From the NCBI GenBank assembly GCA_046327915.1, contig JAXLXO010000004.1:62001-126000 (forward strand): a DNA stretch of 64,000 nucleotides. Direction: 5' to 3'. The stretch comes from VGTK01 sp046327915. GTDB taxonomy: Bacteria; Desulfobacterota; Binatia; UBA12015. Positions 35,179-44,098 of the stretch are shown here, in pieces. Made by a program: the position numbers and the translations under genes. The notes under the pieces were generated by a model. That model saw only the letters and a program-made list of their open reading frames with translations. It searched no databases and was not told where the DNA came from. Within the stretch, counting starts at the first letter, position 1. Every line of letters starts with the position of its first letter.

Positions 35179-35646
35179 ATGGCGACGACCAGGGGAACTG
35201 CCGCGAAGAAGACTGCAACGAAAACCACCAAGAAGACGAAGCCCAAGGCAGCCGCCCCGGCGCCGAAGGGTGCTCCGTCCCTGGCGGACCTCCGCCGCAT
35301 CGCGCGCTCGATCGTGACCGCGACGTCGGTGGCCGACGACAAGCGCATGCTGTCGCTCTACGCGGACAGCATCGAGTCCGAGGAGGCAGGCCAGCTGCCG
35401 ACCTACGGCATCGAAGCCATCAAGCAGAAGAACGAGCAGTGGGCGAAGATGGTCTCGGACGCGCGCTGGCACGCGCGCAACCTGTGGGCCGACGGCCAGA
35501 CCATCATCATCGAGTGGGAAGCGCAGCTGACGCTCCGCCCGGGCAACCGCAAGGCCCTGTTCCGCGAGATCGCGGTGCACGAGGTCCGCGGCGGCAAGAT
35601 CGTCCGCGAGCGCTACTACTACGACCCGAGCATTCTCGGCGGCTGA
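35179..35646 (+). CDS. SnoaL-like domain with histone-H1-like basic N-terminal tail
   Basis: The 155-residue protein joins an N-terminal low-complexity tail of about 33 residues (AAKKTATKTTKKTKPKAAAP), like bacterial H1-type DNA-binding tails, to a SnoaL/NTF2-like domain (KRMLSLYADSIESEE, WHARNLWADGQTIIIEW, VHEVRGGKIVRERYYYD). The ATG at 35179 follows AGAGGA. Free-standing SnoaL domains do not need such a tail. It could localise the protein on nucleic acid, but that is an inference from composition. Confidence 0.7.
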   Translation: MATTRGTAAKKTATKTTKKTKPKAAAPAPKGAPSLADLRRIARSIVTATSVADDKRMLSLYADSIESEEAGQLPTYGIEAIKQKNEQWAKMVSDARWHARNLWADGQTIIIEWEAQLTLRPGNRKALFREIAVHEVRGGKIVRERYYYDPSILGG

Positions 35647-35654
35647 AGCGCGGG

Positions 35655-35687
35655 TCCGGCCGGCGGCCCGCGCGGGCGCCGGCCGGA
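35655..35687 (+). terminator. GC-rich hairpin after the SnoaL/histone-tail gene
   Basis: TCCGGCCGGCG (35655-35665) pairs with CGCCGGCCGGA (35677-35687); inside, CCCG pairs with CGGG. It begins nine bases after the stop and precedes the lipoate-ligase-like gene. There is no U-tract. Confidence 0.55.
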
Positions 35688-35706
35688 GTCGTTCGAGGAC
35701 TCCTCC

Positions 35707-36774
35707 TTGCCAGGTACCGGCGCGCTGCTGCTCAGCCACGCGGCCGGGGTCGCGCCGACGGCACAGACCCGGCGCGAGCAGGCGCTGCTCGAGGGCGCGG
35801 CCCTCGGCGAGCTCCACCTTCACGTCGCGACCCTCCGTGGCGACGTCGTCGCGCTCGGCACGTTCCACCAGGAGCCGCACCCGCCACCCGGGAACGACGT
35901 CGCGTCGTGCCGCAGACGCACGGGCGGATGCGCAGTCGCCTGCGGCACCGGCTTCGCCGTCGTGACGCTCGCCCTGCCGCACCGTGCGGCGCTGGTCGCG
36001 GACGCGCCGTCCGCGCTGAAGCCCGAGCAGGTGATGAACCGCTGCGTGCGCGGGCTGCTCGCCTGGCTGCGCGGCGGCGGCATCGAGCCGATCTATCCCG
36101 GCCTCGACGCGATCACCGTCGCGCGGCGGACGCTCGCCCACCTCGGCTTCGCGGAAACCCGCGACGGCCCGACGCTCTTCCAGGCGATCGTCGCGATCGA
36201 CGCCTCGTTCGCCGACACGGCCACGCTGCTCGACCGTCTCGACCCCGACGGCCGCGTGCCGATGCGGCTCGTCGCGGGCGACGACTGCACGAGCCTCGCG
36301 GCTCTCGGCCGCGCGCCGCGCGGCAACGTCGACGTCGACGTCGCCGCGATGGCGCGCGACGTCGCGACGGCGTACGCCGCGACGTTCCCGGCGGCGATCG
36401 GCGAGATCGACGAGCTCGATGCCGCGGTCACGGCCCTGCTCGAGACGCCCGAGGCGATCGGCGACGCAGCCCTCCCGCCGGCCCCCGAGCTTCCCGCGAC
36501 GGCCGCCGTCGAGCACGGACATCTGGGACAGGTCGCCGCCGCGGCGCGCATCGAGCAGGGCCGCGTGTCGGCGTTCGCGTTGACCGGCGACTTCCTCGCT
36601 CCGTGGTGGGCGGTGGACGAGCTGCGCGCGCGGATCGAGGGCGGTCCGCCGAGCGCGGACGCGGTGCTCGCCGCCAACGAAGCGGTCTTCGACGGCAGCC
36701 GCGGCTACCTGCTGGGCCTCTCGCCCGAGGCGCGGCACCGCCTGCTGGTGCGCGCCGTCACGGAGGCCGCGTGA
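35707..36774 (+). CDS. Lipoate/biotin protein ligase-fold protein, possibly inactive or altered
   Basis: The 355-residue product has the lipoate-ligase/LipB fold signature near residues 68-74 (CRRRTGGCAV, compare RR-x-SGGGAV) and a C-terminal accessory domain. The loop that normally carries the catalytic Lys (G-R-K-x-x-G) appears here as ARRTLAH around Arg140-Arg141, so Lys is not in place. It starts at TTG 35707. Its stop overlaps the HEAT-repeat gene, and bioB follows, so it may handle biotin or lipoate attachment; catalysis is uncertain. Confidence 0.6.
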   Translation: MPGTGALLLSHAAGVAPTAQTRREQALLEGAALGELHLHVATLRGDVVALGTFHQEPHPPPGNDVASCRRRTGGCAVACGTGFAVVTLALPHRAALVADAPSALKPEQVMNRCVRGLLAWLRGGGIEPIYPGLDAITVARRTLAHLGFAETRDGPTLFQAIVAIDASFADTATLLDRLDPDGRVPMRLVAGDDCTSLAALGRAPRGNVDVDVAAMARDVATAYAATFPAAIGEIDELDAAVTALLETPEAIGDAALPPAPELPATAAVEHGHLGQVAAAARIEQGRVSAFALTGDFLAPWWAVDELRARIEGGPPSADAVLAANEAVFDGSRGYLLGLSPEARHRLLVRAVTEAA

Positions 36775-37589
36775 GCGCGCCCGACCTCGCGGCCGCGCTC
36801 GCGAGCGGCGATCCGGCCACGCGCTCGAAGGCGCTTTCTTCGCTTGCCGCGCGGCTGCGGGTGGTGGAGGGTCCGGTCGCGATCGACGACGCCGTCGCGA
36901 GCGCCCTGCTGATCCCGCTCGGCAGCACGAGCCGCACCGAGCAGCGCCACACCGCGGATCTCGTGGCACCGCTCGTGACGGTGGCCGGCGCACTGCTCGC
37001 CGCGCTGCGCGGCGCCCTCGCGTCGCCGGACGCACGCCTGCGCTGGGGTGCGGCATACGCGCTCGGACGCGCCCTGCCGCCGACCCGCGAGCTCTGGCCG
37101 AGCGCTCTCGAGACCATGCGGCTCGACGACGGCGACCAGCGATGGGCGGCGGCCGAGCTCGCGTGCCGGATCGCGCGGAACGACGCCACGATCCTCGCCG
37201 AGATCCGTGCGGCACTCGCCGATCCGTCGCCGACGCTGCGCAAGATGCTCCTCTATTGCCTGCGCGACCTGAAGGATCGCGGCGCCGCCGAGGCGGCGCG
37301 GTCGCTGCTCTCCGACCCGGACGCCGGCGTCCGCCTCGCGGCGCTCGCCGCTCTGACCGCGGCCGTCGACCGGGCCGCGGCCGATCCCGGCACTGCGGAT
37401 CGGGTGGCCGCTCTGCTCGCATCCGACGCCGACGCCGGGGTCCGGCGCGCCGCCGCGGTGGCGCTCGGGAAGCTCGGCTCGGCGGGACCGGACGTCGTCG
37501 CGGCGCTGCGCGCGGCCGCCGCCGCCGGCGATCCGAGCCTCGCGCGCGCCGCGACCGGCGCGCTCCGCGCCCTCGCGCCACCGGGTTGA
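36771..37589 (+). CDS. HEAT-repeat protein
   Basis: The 272-residue Ala-rich protein has several HEAT/PBS-lyase repeats (RWGAAYALGRALPP, RWAAAELACRIARND, VRLAALAALTAAVDRA, VRRAAAVALGKLGSAGPDVV). It begins at GTG 36771, overlapping the previous stop, and is followed by bioB 32 bases later. No signal peptide is seen, so it should be a cytoplasmic scaffold. Its partner may be the ligase-like protein or BioB, but this is inferred from operon order only. Confidence 0.72.
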   Translation: MSAPDLAAALASGDPATRSKALSSLAARLRVVEGPVAIDDAVASALLIPLGSTSRTEQRHTADLVAPLVTVAGALLAALRGALASPDARLRWGAAYALGRALPPTRELWPSALETMRLDDGDQRWAAAELACRIARNDATILAEIRAALADPSPTLRKMLLYCLRDLKDRGAAEAARSLLSDPDAGVRLAALAALTAAVDRAAADPGTADRVAALLASDADAGVRRAAAVALGKLGSAGPDVVAALRAAAAAGDPSLARAATGALRALAPPG

Positions 37590-37621
37590 GAGCGCTGCGG
37601 GGCTCTGGTTAGAGCCTCGCC

Positions 37622-38644
37622 ATGCCGATTCCGAGCGTCGCCCCGGCCACGTCCGAGAACCCCTTCGCGCCGCTCGCCGCGCGCGCTCTCGCCGGCGAAG
37701 CCCTGACCCGCGACGAGGCGCGCGCCGTGCTCGCCGTTCCGGACGAGCGCCTCTCGGACCTGCTGTCGGCCGCGTTCAGCGTCCGCGAGCGCCGCTGGGG
37801 TCGCAAGGTCAAGGTGTGCGTCCTGCAGAACGCGCGCTCGGGTCTCTGCCCCGAGGACTGCGGCTACTGCTCGCAGTCGAAGATCTCGACCGCGGACATC
37901 GACACCTATCGTCTCATGCCGCACGAGGAGCTGGTGCAGAAGGCGGACGACGCGATCGCACGCGGCGCGCGCCGCTACTGCATGGTGACCAGCGGCCGCG
38001 GTCCGAGCGAGCGCGACATCGACCAGCTCTGCGCCGCGACGCGCGACATCAAGCGGAGCTACCCGGACCTCGAGATCTGCGTTTCGGTCGGGCTCATGGA
38101 CGACGCCGCGGCGCAGCGCCTCGCCGAGGCGGGTGTCGGCTGGGTCAATCACAACCTCAACACCAGCGAGCGCTTCTACCCGAAGATCTGCACCACGCAC
38201 ACCTACGCCGACCGCGTCGCGACGGTGCAGGCGGCGCAGCGCGCGGGGCTCAACACCTGCTGCGGCGGCATCATCGGCATGGGCGAGGACGACGAGGACG
38301 TCGTCGACCTCGGATTCGCGCTGCGCGAGCTGCGCGTGAGCTCGCTGCCGGTGAACTTCCTGATCCCGATCGGCGGCACCCCGCTCGAGGAGCGCCCGGT
38401 GACGCACGCGCCGCGCGCGCTGAAGGCGCTCTGCCTGATGCGCTTCCTGAACCCGGAGGCCGACATCCGCGCCGCCGGCGGACGCGAGCGCACGCTCGGC
38501 GAGTGGCAGCCGCTCGCGCTCTACCCCGCGAACTCGATCTTCGTGAACGGCTATCTCACGACGCCGGGGCAGGCGGCGGCGGAAGCCCAGGCGATGGTCT
38601 CGAGCATCGGCTTCGAGCTCGAGGTGGAGGAAGCGCAGGGCTGA
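37622..38644 (+). CDS. bioB: Biotin synthase
   Basis: The 340-residue radical-SAM enzyme has the cluster-binding CPEDCGYC (Cys76, Cys80, Cys83), followed by family motifs YCMVTSGRGPSERD, VNHNLNTSERFY and CCGGIIGMGEDDEDVVD. The Arg and Cys ligands of the second Fe-S cluster region are in expected order. It inserts sulfur into dethiobiotin. No other bio genes are in the window, so biotin synthesis must be completed elsewhere. Confidence 0.95.
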   Translation: MPIPSVAPATSENPFAPLAARALAGEALTRDEARAVLAVPDERLSDLLSAAFSVRERRWGRKVKVCVLQNARSGLCPEDCGYCSQSKISTADIDTYRLMPHEELVQKADDAIARGARRYCMVTSGRGPSERDIDQLCAATRDIKRSYPDLEICVSVGLMDDAAAQRLAEAGVGWVNHNLNTSERFYPKICTTHTYADRVATVQAAQRAGLNTCCGGIIGMGEDDEDVVDLGFALRELRVSSLPVNFLIPIGGTPLEERPVTHAPRALKALCLMRFLNPEADIRAAGGRERTLGEWQPLALYPANSIFVNGYLTTPGQAAAEAQAMVSSIGFELEVEEAQG

Positions 38645-38645
38645 A

Positions 38646-38679
38646 GCTCCGGGCCCGCGCGTCGACGCGGCCCCGGAGC
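38646..38679. terminator. Strong hairpin between convergent genes
   Basis: GCTCCGGG (38646-38653) pairs with CCCGGAGC (38672-38679), and inside CCGCG pairs with CGCGG around a 6-base loop. It lies between bioB and the SDR gene. There is no U-tract. Confidence 0.6.
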
Positions 38680-38686
38680 CCGTTCG

Positions 38687-39574
38687 CTACTTCGCTTCCC
38701 GCTTGGTCTGCGGGATGCCGATCTGCTGCAGGTGCTCGCCGAGCGCGCCGTCGAACTGATCGGCGATCTCGGTCGGCGTCCAGCCGCCGTCCTTGTACAT
38801 CGACGCGATCGGGCGCGGCGTCTGGAAGATCGTGAACGCGAAGCCACGACGGCCGAAAATCTGGCCGTTCACGTGCGCCGCGCGCTCGGATCCGAGGTAC
38901 GCGACGATCGCGCCGTTGAGGTCCGGGTTCATCTCCGGCGACACCGCGCGGTTCTCCATGCCCGGCATGCTGCCGACCATGCGCGTCATGCCCGACGGCG
39001 CGAGCGCGTTCACCGTGATGCCGTACTTCGCGAGCTCGATGGACCACGTGAACGTGATGCCCATCAGCGCGGCCTTGGCGGCGCCGTAGTTGGTCTGGCC
39101 GAAGTTGCCGCGCAGGCCGGCGCTCGACGTGATGTTGATGATGCGGCCGTAGCCCTGGTCGCGCATCAGCGGGATCGCGTGCGCGCCGCAATTGAAGCTG
39201 CCCTTCAGGTGCACCGCGAGGACCGCGTCGAAGTCCTCCTCGGTCATCTTCATGATCGAGCGGTCGCGGACGATGCCGGCGTTGTTCACCAGGATGTCGA
39301 TGCGGCCGAACGCGTCGACGGCGGTCTGGACGATGTTCTTCGCCGAGGCGTAGCCGGACACCGAGTCGTAGTTCGGCACGGCCTTGCCGCCGAACGCCTC
39401 GATCTCGCGGCACACCTGCGCCGCGGGATCCTGATCCGAGCCTCGGCCGTCGAGCGACGCGCCGACGTCGTTCACGACCACGTTCGCGCCCTCGCGCGCC
39501 AGCGCGAGCGCGATTCCGCGCCCGATGCCACGACCCGAACCGGTGACGACCGCGACCTTACCCTGAAGCAGCAT
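38687..39574 (-). CDS. SDR of the multifunctional-enzyme (3-hydroxyacyl-CoA dehydrogenase-like) type
   Basis: The 295-residue SDR has TGSGRGIGRGIA, NNAGIVRDRS and the catalytic NYGAAKAAL (Tyr-x3-Lys) after TSSAG. A loop near residue 40 (VGASLDGRGSDQDPA) and the C-terminal extension match the peroxisomal MFE-2/HSD17B4-like group. That group oxidises 3-hydroxyacyl-CoA in beta-oxidation. It is divergent from an acyl-CoA ligase gene at 39680, consistent with fatty-acid degradation. Confidence 0.83.
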   Translation of the reverse strand: MLLQGKVAVVTGSGRGIGRGIALALAREGANVVVNDVGASLDGRGSDQDPAAQVCREIEAFGGKAVPNYDSVSGYASAKNIVQTAVDAFGRIDILVNNAGIVRDRSIMKMTEEDFDAVLAVHLKGSFNCGAHAIPLMRDQGYGRIINITSSAGLRGNFGQTNYGAAKAALMGITFTWSIELAKYGITVNALAPSGMTRMVGSMPGMENRAVSPEMNPDLNGAIVAYLGSERAAHVNGQIFGRRGFAFTIFQTPRPIASMYKDGGWTPTEIADQFDGALGEHLQQIGIPQTKREAK

Positions 39575-39679
39575 GAGATCCTTCCCGAAGCGTGAGAGGT
39601 TGAAGCGGAAAACTTCGCTGCGGCTACCACGCGCGGCCGCAGGCTTGCAATTACCGGGACGGCGCGGTCACAACATCCC

Positions 39680-41245
39680 GTGCTCCTCCTCGGCGACATC
39701 GTCCGGCGCCACGCGCAGTACCGCGGCGGACGCCTCGCGTACGTCGTCGATCACGCCGACGGGCGCGCCGAGCGCGTCACCTACGCCGAGCTGAACGCGG
39801 GCACGAACCGCCTTGCGAGCGTGCTGCAGGCACGCGGCGTGCGGCGCGGCGACCGCGTCGCCATCCTCGCGCACAACTGCGTCGAGTACCCGTGGACCTA
39901 CTTCGCGTGCTGCAAGCTCGGCGCGATCGTCGTGCCGGTGAACACGCGCTACAAGCGCGACGAGATCCGCTACGCGATCGACTTCTCCGAGGCGCGCATC
40001 GCGCTCGTCGGACCGGAGTTCGTCGACGACGTGCTGGCGCTGCGCGCGGAAGGCGCGCTGCCGCACCTGCGCGACGTGCTGCTCGTCGACGCGGGCGGCG
40101 CAGCGGCGCTGCCGTCCGGTGTCGCGGCGCTCGCCCCGATGCTCGACGCCGCCGACGCGCGCGAGCCGCAGCCCGCCGAGGCGCCGGACGAGCGCGACGC
40201 GCACGTCATGCTGTTCACCAGCGGCACCACCGGTGTCGCGAAGGGCGCGCTGCTGTCGCAGCGATCGTACTTCCTGCAGGCCGGGCTCACGCAGACCATG
40301 AACGGACTCACCGACGACGACGTCGGACTGAGCATGTTCCCGATGTTCCACATGGGCGGTTGGGCGACGCCGCTCGGCTACTGGTCGATCGGCGGCTCGG
40401 TGGTGATCATGCGGCGCGCCGATCCGCGCGCGATGCTGGCCGCGGTCGCGCGCGAGCGCGTCGCGTACCTCTACGCGGTGCCGACGGTCTACAACGCGAT
40501 GCTCGCCCTGCCCGACTTCGCGTCCTTCGATCTCTCGTCGCTGCGCCTTCTCGGCGGCGGCACGGCGTACATGCCGCGCGAGCAGATCGAGCGCATCACG
40601 CGCGCCTTCGGCGTCGATGCGATGGTGATCATGTACGGCCAGACCGAGGCTGGACCGGTGTCCTGCCTGCGCGCGCGCGACCTGTGGCGCAAGCCGGGCT
40701 CGGTCGGACAGCCGGTCAACGACGTCGACGTGCGCATCGTCGATGCGCACGTCGAGGACGTTCCGCCCGAGACGCCGGGCGAGATCGTCGTGCGCAGCGA
40801 CTTCAACATGCTCGGCTACTGGCGCATGCCCGACGCGACCGACGCCGCCTTCGCGGGCGGCTGGCTGCACACCGGCGACCTCGCGCTGTGGGACGCGGAA
40901 GGCTTCCTGCACATCGTCGGGCGCTCGAAGGAGATGATCAAGACGGGCGGGGAGAACGTCTTCCCGGCCGAGATCGAGCAGACGCTGCTCGTCCACCCGG
41001 ACGTCGCGGAGTGCGCCGTGGTCGGCGTGCCCGACGCCGACTGGGGCGAGAGCGTGCTCGCGGTCGTCGTGGCGCGCGCCGGTGCGTCGCTCACCGAGGA
41101 CGACGTCGTCGAGCACGTGCGTGCACGTCTCGCCGGCTACAAGAAGCCGCGCCACGTGCGATTCGTCGCCGAGCTGCCGCGCACCGCGTCCACGCGACAG
41201 GTGCAGAAGGCGCTGCTCGCCGACCGCTTCGTGCAGGGCTGGTAG
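39680..41245 (+). CDS. Acyl-CoA synthetase (AMP-dependent ligase)
   Basis: The 521-residue ANL-family enzyme has the P-loop TSGTTGVAKGALLS, YGQTEAG, GWLHTGDLALWDAEGFLHIVGR in parts, and KTGGENVFPAEIE. The C-terminal segment reads PRTASTRQVQKALL instead of the usual TASGK, so the position of the adenylation Lys should be checked. It activates a carboxylic acid as acyl-AMP and then acyl-CoA. The chain length cannot be read. GTG 39680 is the start. Confidence 0.88.
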   Translation: MLLLGDIVRRHAQYRGGRLAYVVDHADGRAERVTYAELNAGTNRLASVLQARGVRRGDRVAILAHNCVEYPWTYFACCKLGAIVVPVNTRYKRDEIRYAIDFSEARIALVGPEFVDDVLALRAEGALPHLRDVLLVDAGGAAALPSGVAALAPMLDAADAREPQPAEAPDERDAHVMLFTSGTTGVAKGALLSQRSYFLQAGLTQTMNGLTDDDVGLSMFPMFHMGGWATPLGYWSIGGSVVIMRRADPRAMLAAVARERVAYLYAVPTVYNAMLALPDFASFDLSSLRLLGGGTAYMPREQIERITRAFGVDAMVIMYGQTEAGPVSCLRARDLWRKPGSVGQPVNDVDVRIVDAHVEDVPPETPGEIVVRSDFNMLGYWRMPDATDAAFAGGWLHTGDLALWDAEGFLHIVGRSKEMIKTGGENVFPAEIEQTLLVHPDVAECAVVGVPDADWGESVLAVVVARAGASLTEDDVVEHVRARLAGYKKPRHVRFVAELPRTASTRQVQKALLADRFVQGW

Positions 41246-41316
41246 CCGGACGCCCGACGCACGTGCGCCGCCGTCTCGTTCCCGTCCGACCGCCGCACCA
41301 GCGCTCGCGCCTGCGG

Positions 41317-42717
41317 ATGTCGCTCGCAGCGCTCCTGCTGCCGTTCGTCGCGATCGTCCTGCTCGCGAAGATGGAGCCGACGCGGCGGCCCCTCGACGAG
41401 CGCGAGGCGGCGCTCGCGATCGATCTGCAGCGCCTGCGACGCGGTGCCGACGCCGTCGAGACCGAGTCGCACGGTCCGTGGACCACGACCACGCTCGCGC
41501 TGGTCGCGGGGACGCCGCGCGTGGTCGGCAATCGCGAGCTGCAGCTGCGCATGCCCGGGCTTCTCGCGGGCTCGGCGGCGGTCGGCGTACTGACCCTGCT
41601 CGGCCGCCGGCTGTTCGCGCCGCGGGTCGGCATCGCGACGGGGCTGCTGATGCTCGCCGTCCCGGCGGGGCGTCAGCTGCTCGGAACCGGGCTTGGCGGC
41701 GAGCCGTTCTTCCTCCTGGCCATGGCGGTCGCGCTGTTCGGGATGCGCGAGATGGCGCGTACACGCGTCGCCGCTCTGGTGGCCGGCGTCGCGTGCGGCG
41801 TCGCGTGCGCGGTCGCCGGACTCGACGCCCTCTGGCTGCCGCTCCTCGGCCTCGCGTGGCTGCGCCTGCACCAGGGGCTCACGTGGCGCAGCGCCGGCGC
41901 GATCGTCGGCACGACCGCCGCGGTCGCGGCGTTGCTGCTGGTGACCGGCTGGCTCGCGTTCGGCCGCGCCGCCGGCGTGCCGCTGATCGCCGACGGCTAC
42001 GCGCCGCTGTCGTACCTCGATCCGGGACTGATCCGCCCCCGCCCGGTGGTGTTCCAGCTCATGCCGCTGCTGCCGCTGGTGCTGGCCGGCAGCTTCACGA
42101 TGCAGAGCCGGTGGTGGCGCAGCGAGTCGTTCCGCTTCGTGCTGCTCTGGCTCGGATTCGCGACCGCGAGCTGGCTGGTCACCGGCACCGCCGCCGGCGC
42201 GTTCGTCGCGTTGGTGATGACCGCGTCCGCGATCGCGCTGCTCGCGCTCGAGCACACGCGGCGCCTGATCGCGCTGCCCGCGTGCGCGATCGCGCTCGGC
42301 ATCGCGTTCGGCATGTGGCGCGCAACCCCGCAGGCGAGCGAGAGCCAGCTGCTCGAGCGCTGGGCGATCCGCGAGACGGGTCGATTCGTCGGCCGCGTGA
42401 TCGACGAGCAGCGACGCGTCTCCGCCGACGCGCGCGCCGCCCGCCGGCTCGCCTACTACGGCAACCGCCGGATCCATGCGCTCGCCGAGGGCACGCCGCC
42501 CGGCGCCGACACCGACTACGTGATCCTGCCTCGCGACGAGTTCAACGTGCTGCGCGAGCGTCGTGCCGCGGTGCACGAAGGGGCATCGCAACGGGGCTCC
42601 GATGCACGACTGAAACGGGTCGCGGAGTTCGGCGGATGGGTCGTCGCGCGGGTCGGCGAAGGCGCCGACGCACGGACCGCCAACCGGGACGGAAATTCGC
42701 CTTCCGTTCGCCCGTAG
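41317..42717 (+). CDS. Membrane protein, PMT/ArnT-like glycosyltransferase family
   Basis: The 466-residue protein has about ten membrane helices. Near the N-terminus a short loop (DEREAALAIDLQRLRRG, then LQLRMPGLLAGSAAVGVL) matches the first loop of PMT_2/ArnT-like transferases, where Asp-Glu is catalytic. The C-terminal soluble part is short. A GTG at 41263 would add 18 basic residues. These proteins move a sugar from a lipid carrier. The substrate is unknown. Confidence 0.6.
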   Translation: MSLAALLLPFVAIVLLAKMEPTRRPLDEREAALAIDLQRLRRGADAVETESHGPWTTTTLALVAGTPRVVGNRELQLRMPGLLAGSAAVGVLTLLGRRLFAPRVGIATGLLMLAVPAGRQLLGTGLGGEPFFLLAMAVALFGMREMARTRVAALVAGVACGVACAVAGLDALWLPLLGLAWLRLHQGLTWRSAGAIVGTTAAVAALLLVTGWLAFGRAAGVPLIADGYAPLSYLDPGLIRPRPVVFQLMPLLPLVLAGSFTMQSRWWRSESFRFVLLWLGFATASWLVTGTAAGAFVALVMTASAIALLALEHTRRLIALPACAIALGIAFGMWRATPQASESQLLERWAIRETGRFVGRVIDEQRRVSADARAARRLAYYGNRRIHALAEGTPPGADTDYVILPRDEFNVLRERRAAVHEGASQRGSDARLKRVAEFGGWVVARVGEGADARTANRDGNSPSVRP

Positions 42718-42772
42718 CAATTTAGTTTCTCCTGATATTTCAAGTATTTACAAGACTATGGGAGATCGTGAA

Positions 42773-42801
42773 TTGACTTGCTCGACCGGCGTCTCTAACG
42801 T
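42773..42801 (+). promoter_or_regulatory. Probable promoter in an AT-rich island
   Basis: The stretch 42718-42780 is far more AT-rich than its surroundings. TTGACT (42773-42778) is a close -35 match, and a poor -10 (TAACGT, 42796-42801) lies 17 bases later. It precedes the metallopeptidase gene. The call rests on composition and the -35 match. Confidence 0.4.
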
Positions 42802-42835
42802 CGCCCGTGTTCCATTCCAGCCGGGTTTCCAAGCA

Positions 42836-43357
42836 ATGCGCATGATCCTCCCACCGGTTCGCGAGCGTCGGCAGATCGACCGTCTGCTGTCGTCGTTCTT
42901 TCACGAGAACCGCGAGCTGGAGTTCCGCCGGGCGCTGGTCCAGATGTGCCGCTGGTACCGCCTGCCGATGCCGCGCATCACCTGGTTCGAGTATCTCGAC
43001 TGGGGCAAGACGGCGGGCCGGACCTACGAGAACGGTGAGATCCACCTGGTCCACCCCGAGAACTGGAAGCGCGGCCGCAAGTACAACTCCGAGCGCCGGT
43101 GGATCAACATGATCTACCACGAGATGGGCCACTACATCTTCTGGGCGGACGCGGAGCGGAAGGCCGACACCTTCGCCAACCGGATGGTGCGCGGGCTCGG
43201 GAACGCGGGCGGCCCCCGCACCCTTCGCATGCCCCCCGCGGTGGCGACCCCGTTCGGCTTCGATCGCGTCGGCGAGTCGGCGGTCGCGGCACGGCGCAAC
43301 GGCCGCGGCGGCACCGCGAAGCGCGCCACGACGGCCCGCAAGTCGCGCTCGGCCTGA
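42836..43357 (+). CDS. Zinc metallopeptidase-like protein (ImmA/IrrE M78-like pattern)
   Basis: The 173-residue protein has His95-Glu-Met-Gly-His99 (HEMGH) followed by Glu107 in ADAERKADTFANRMV. This is the HExxH...E..A..FA layout of ImmA/IrrE-type peptidases. The C-terminus is basic, Arg/Ala-rich and disordered-looking (GGTAKRATTARKSRSA). A start at 42758 would place the promoter inside the gene, so ATG 42836 is preferred. M78 peptidases cut repressors; no repressor is adjacent. Confidence 0.68.
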   Translation: MRMILPPVRERRQIDRLLSSFFHENRELEFRRALVQMCRWYRLPMPRITWFEYLDWGKTAGRTYENGEIHLVHPENWKRGRKYNSERRWINMIYHEMGHYIFWADAERKADTFANRMVRGLGNAGGPRTLRMPPAVATPFGFDRVGESAVAARRNGRGGTAKRATTARKSRSA

Positions 43358-43375
43358 GCACGCGGAGCGCGGCGG

Positions 43376-43954
43376 ATGGCGGCACGGACGGCCGGACCCG
43401 AAGCGCGTGAGCCCGCTGCGCCGACCAATGCCGACGCCGCCGCGCAGCCGACCGTCGAGAACCGCTGGTGGGTCGACGCCAACACCAGCACGAAGCGGCG
43501 CGGCCCGGTACCGCCGAACGAGCGCGAGACGCCACCGATCGTCGGACGCCTGTTCAACGTCGGCCGCGACTTCGACCAGGACCGCGCCAAGGTCCGCCTG
43601 ACCGACGCGAACCTGCAGATCCTGCGCGAGGCCAATCCGCCCGAGGACGCCTGGGGCTACGTGCCGATGACCGAGCAGCGCTCCGGCAAGGACTACCTCG
43701 AGAAGGTGAAGCGCGCGCTGCGGCTGCCGCGCGGCAGCCGGGGCGTCCTCGTCGACTCGGGGACGTCGCTGCGCGCGATCGCGACCGGGAATCCGTTCGG
43801 CGACCGGGTCGTCGAGCTCACGCTCGGCGGCGACTCGTCGCTCGACGTCTGGTCGCGCGGCGAGTGGGTCGCGGAGCGCGTCTTCCGGAGCAAGGAGCGC
43901 GCTCTGCGTGAGGCGCCGCACCTGATGTCGCGCTACCTGCGGTCGACCGACTGA
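43376..43954 (+). CDS. Hypothetical protein
   Basis: The 192-residue protein has a disordered, Ala/Pro-rich N-terminus of about 30 residues, then a soluble domain (VGRLFNVGRDFDQDRAKVRL, GYVPMTEQRSGKDYLEKVKRAL). I do not recognise it. It starts 18 bases after the metallopeptidase stop on the same strand, so it may be the peptidase's partner or target. No helix-turn-helix motif is obvious. Confidence 0.5.
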   Translation: MAARTAGPEAREPAAPTNADAAAQPTVENRWWVDANTSTKRRGPVPPNERETPPIVGRLFNVGRDFDQDRAKVRLTDANLQILREANPPEDAWGYVPMTEQRSGKDYLEKVKRALRLPRGSRGVLVDSGTSLRAIATGNPFGDRVVELTLGGDSSLDVWSRGEWVAERVFRSKERALREAPHLMSRYLRSTD

Positions 43955-44098
43955 CCCCGCGTCATCGCCGTCCCATCTTCGCTGGGCACGGGGCTATGCA
44001 TTTGGCGCGAAATCCATTACCCCCTGTGGCCGGAGGCTCGTGGCCACCGCGCACGGAGTGCGGTCCGTCAGCCAGCGGCCCCGGCCGGAGACGTCGAC

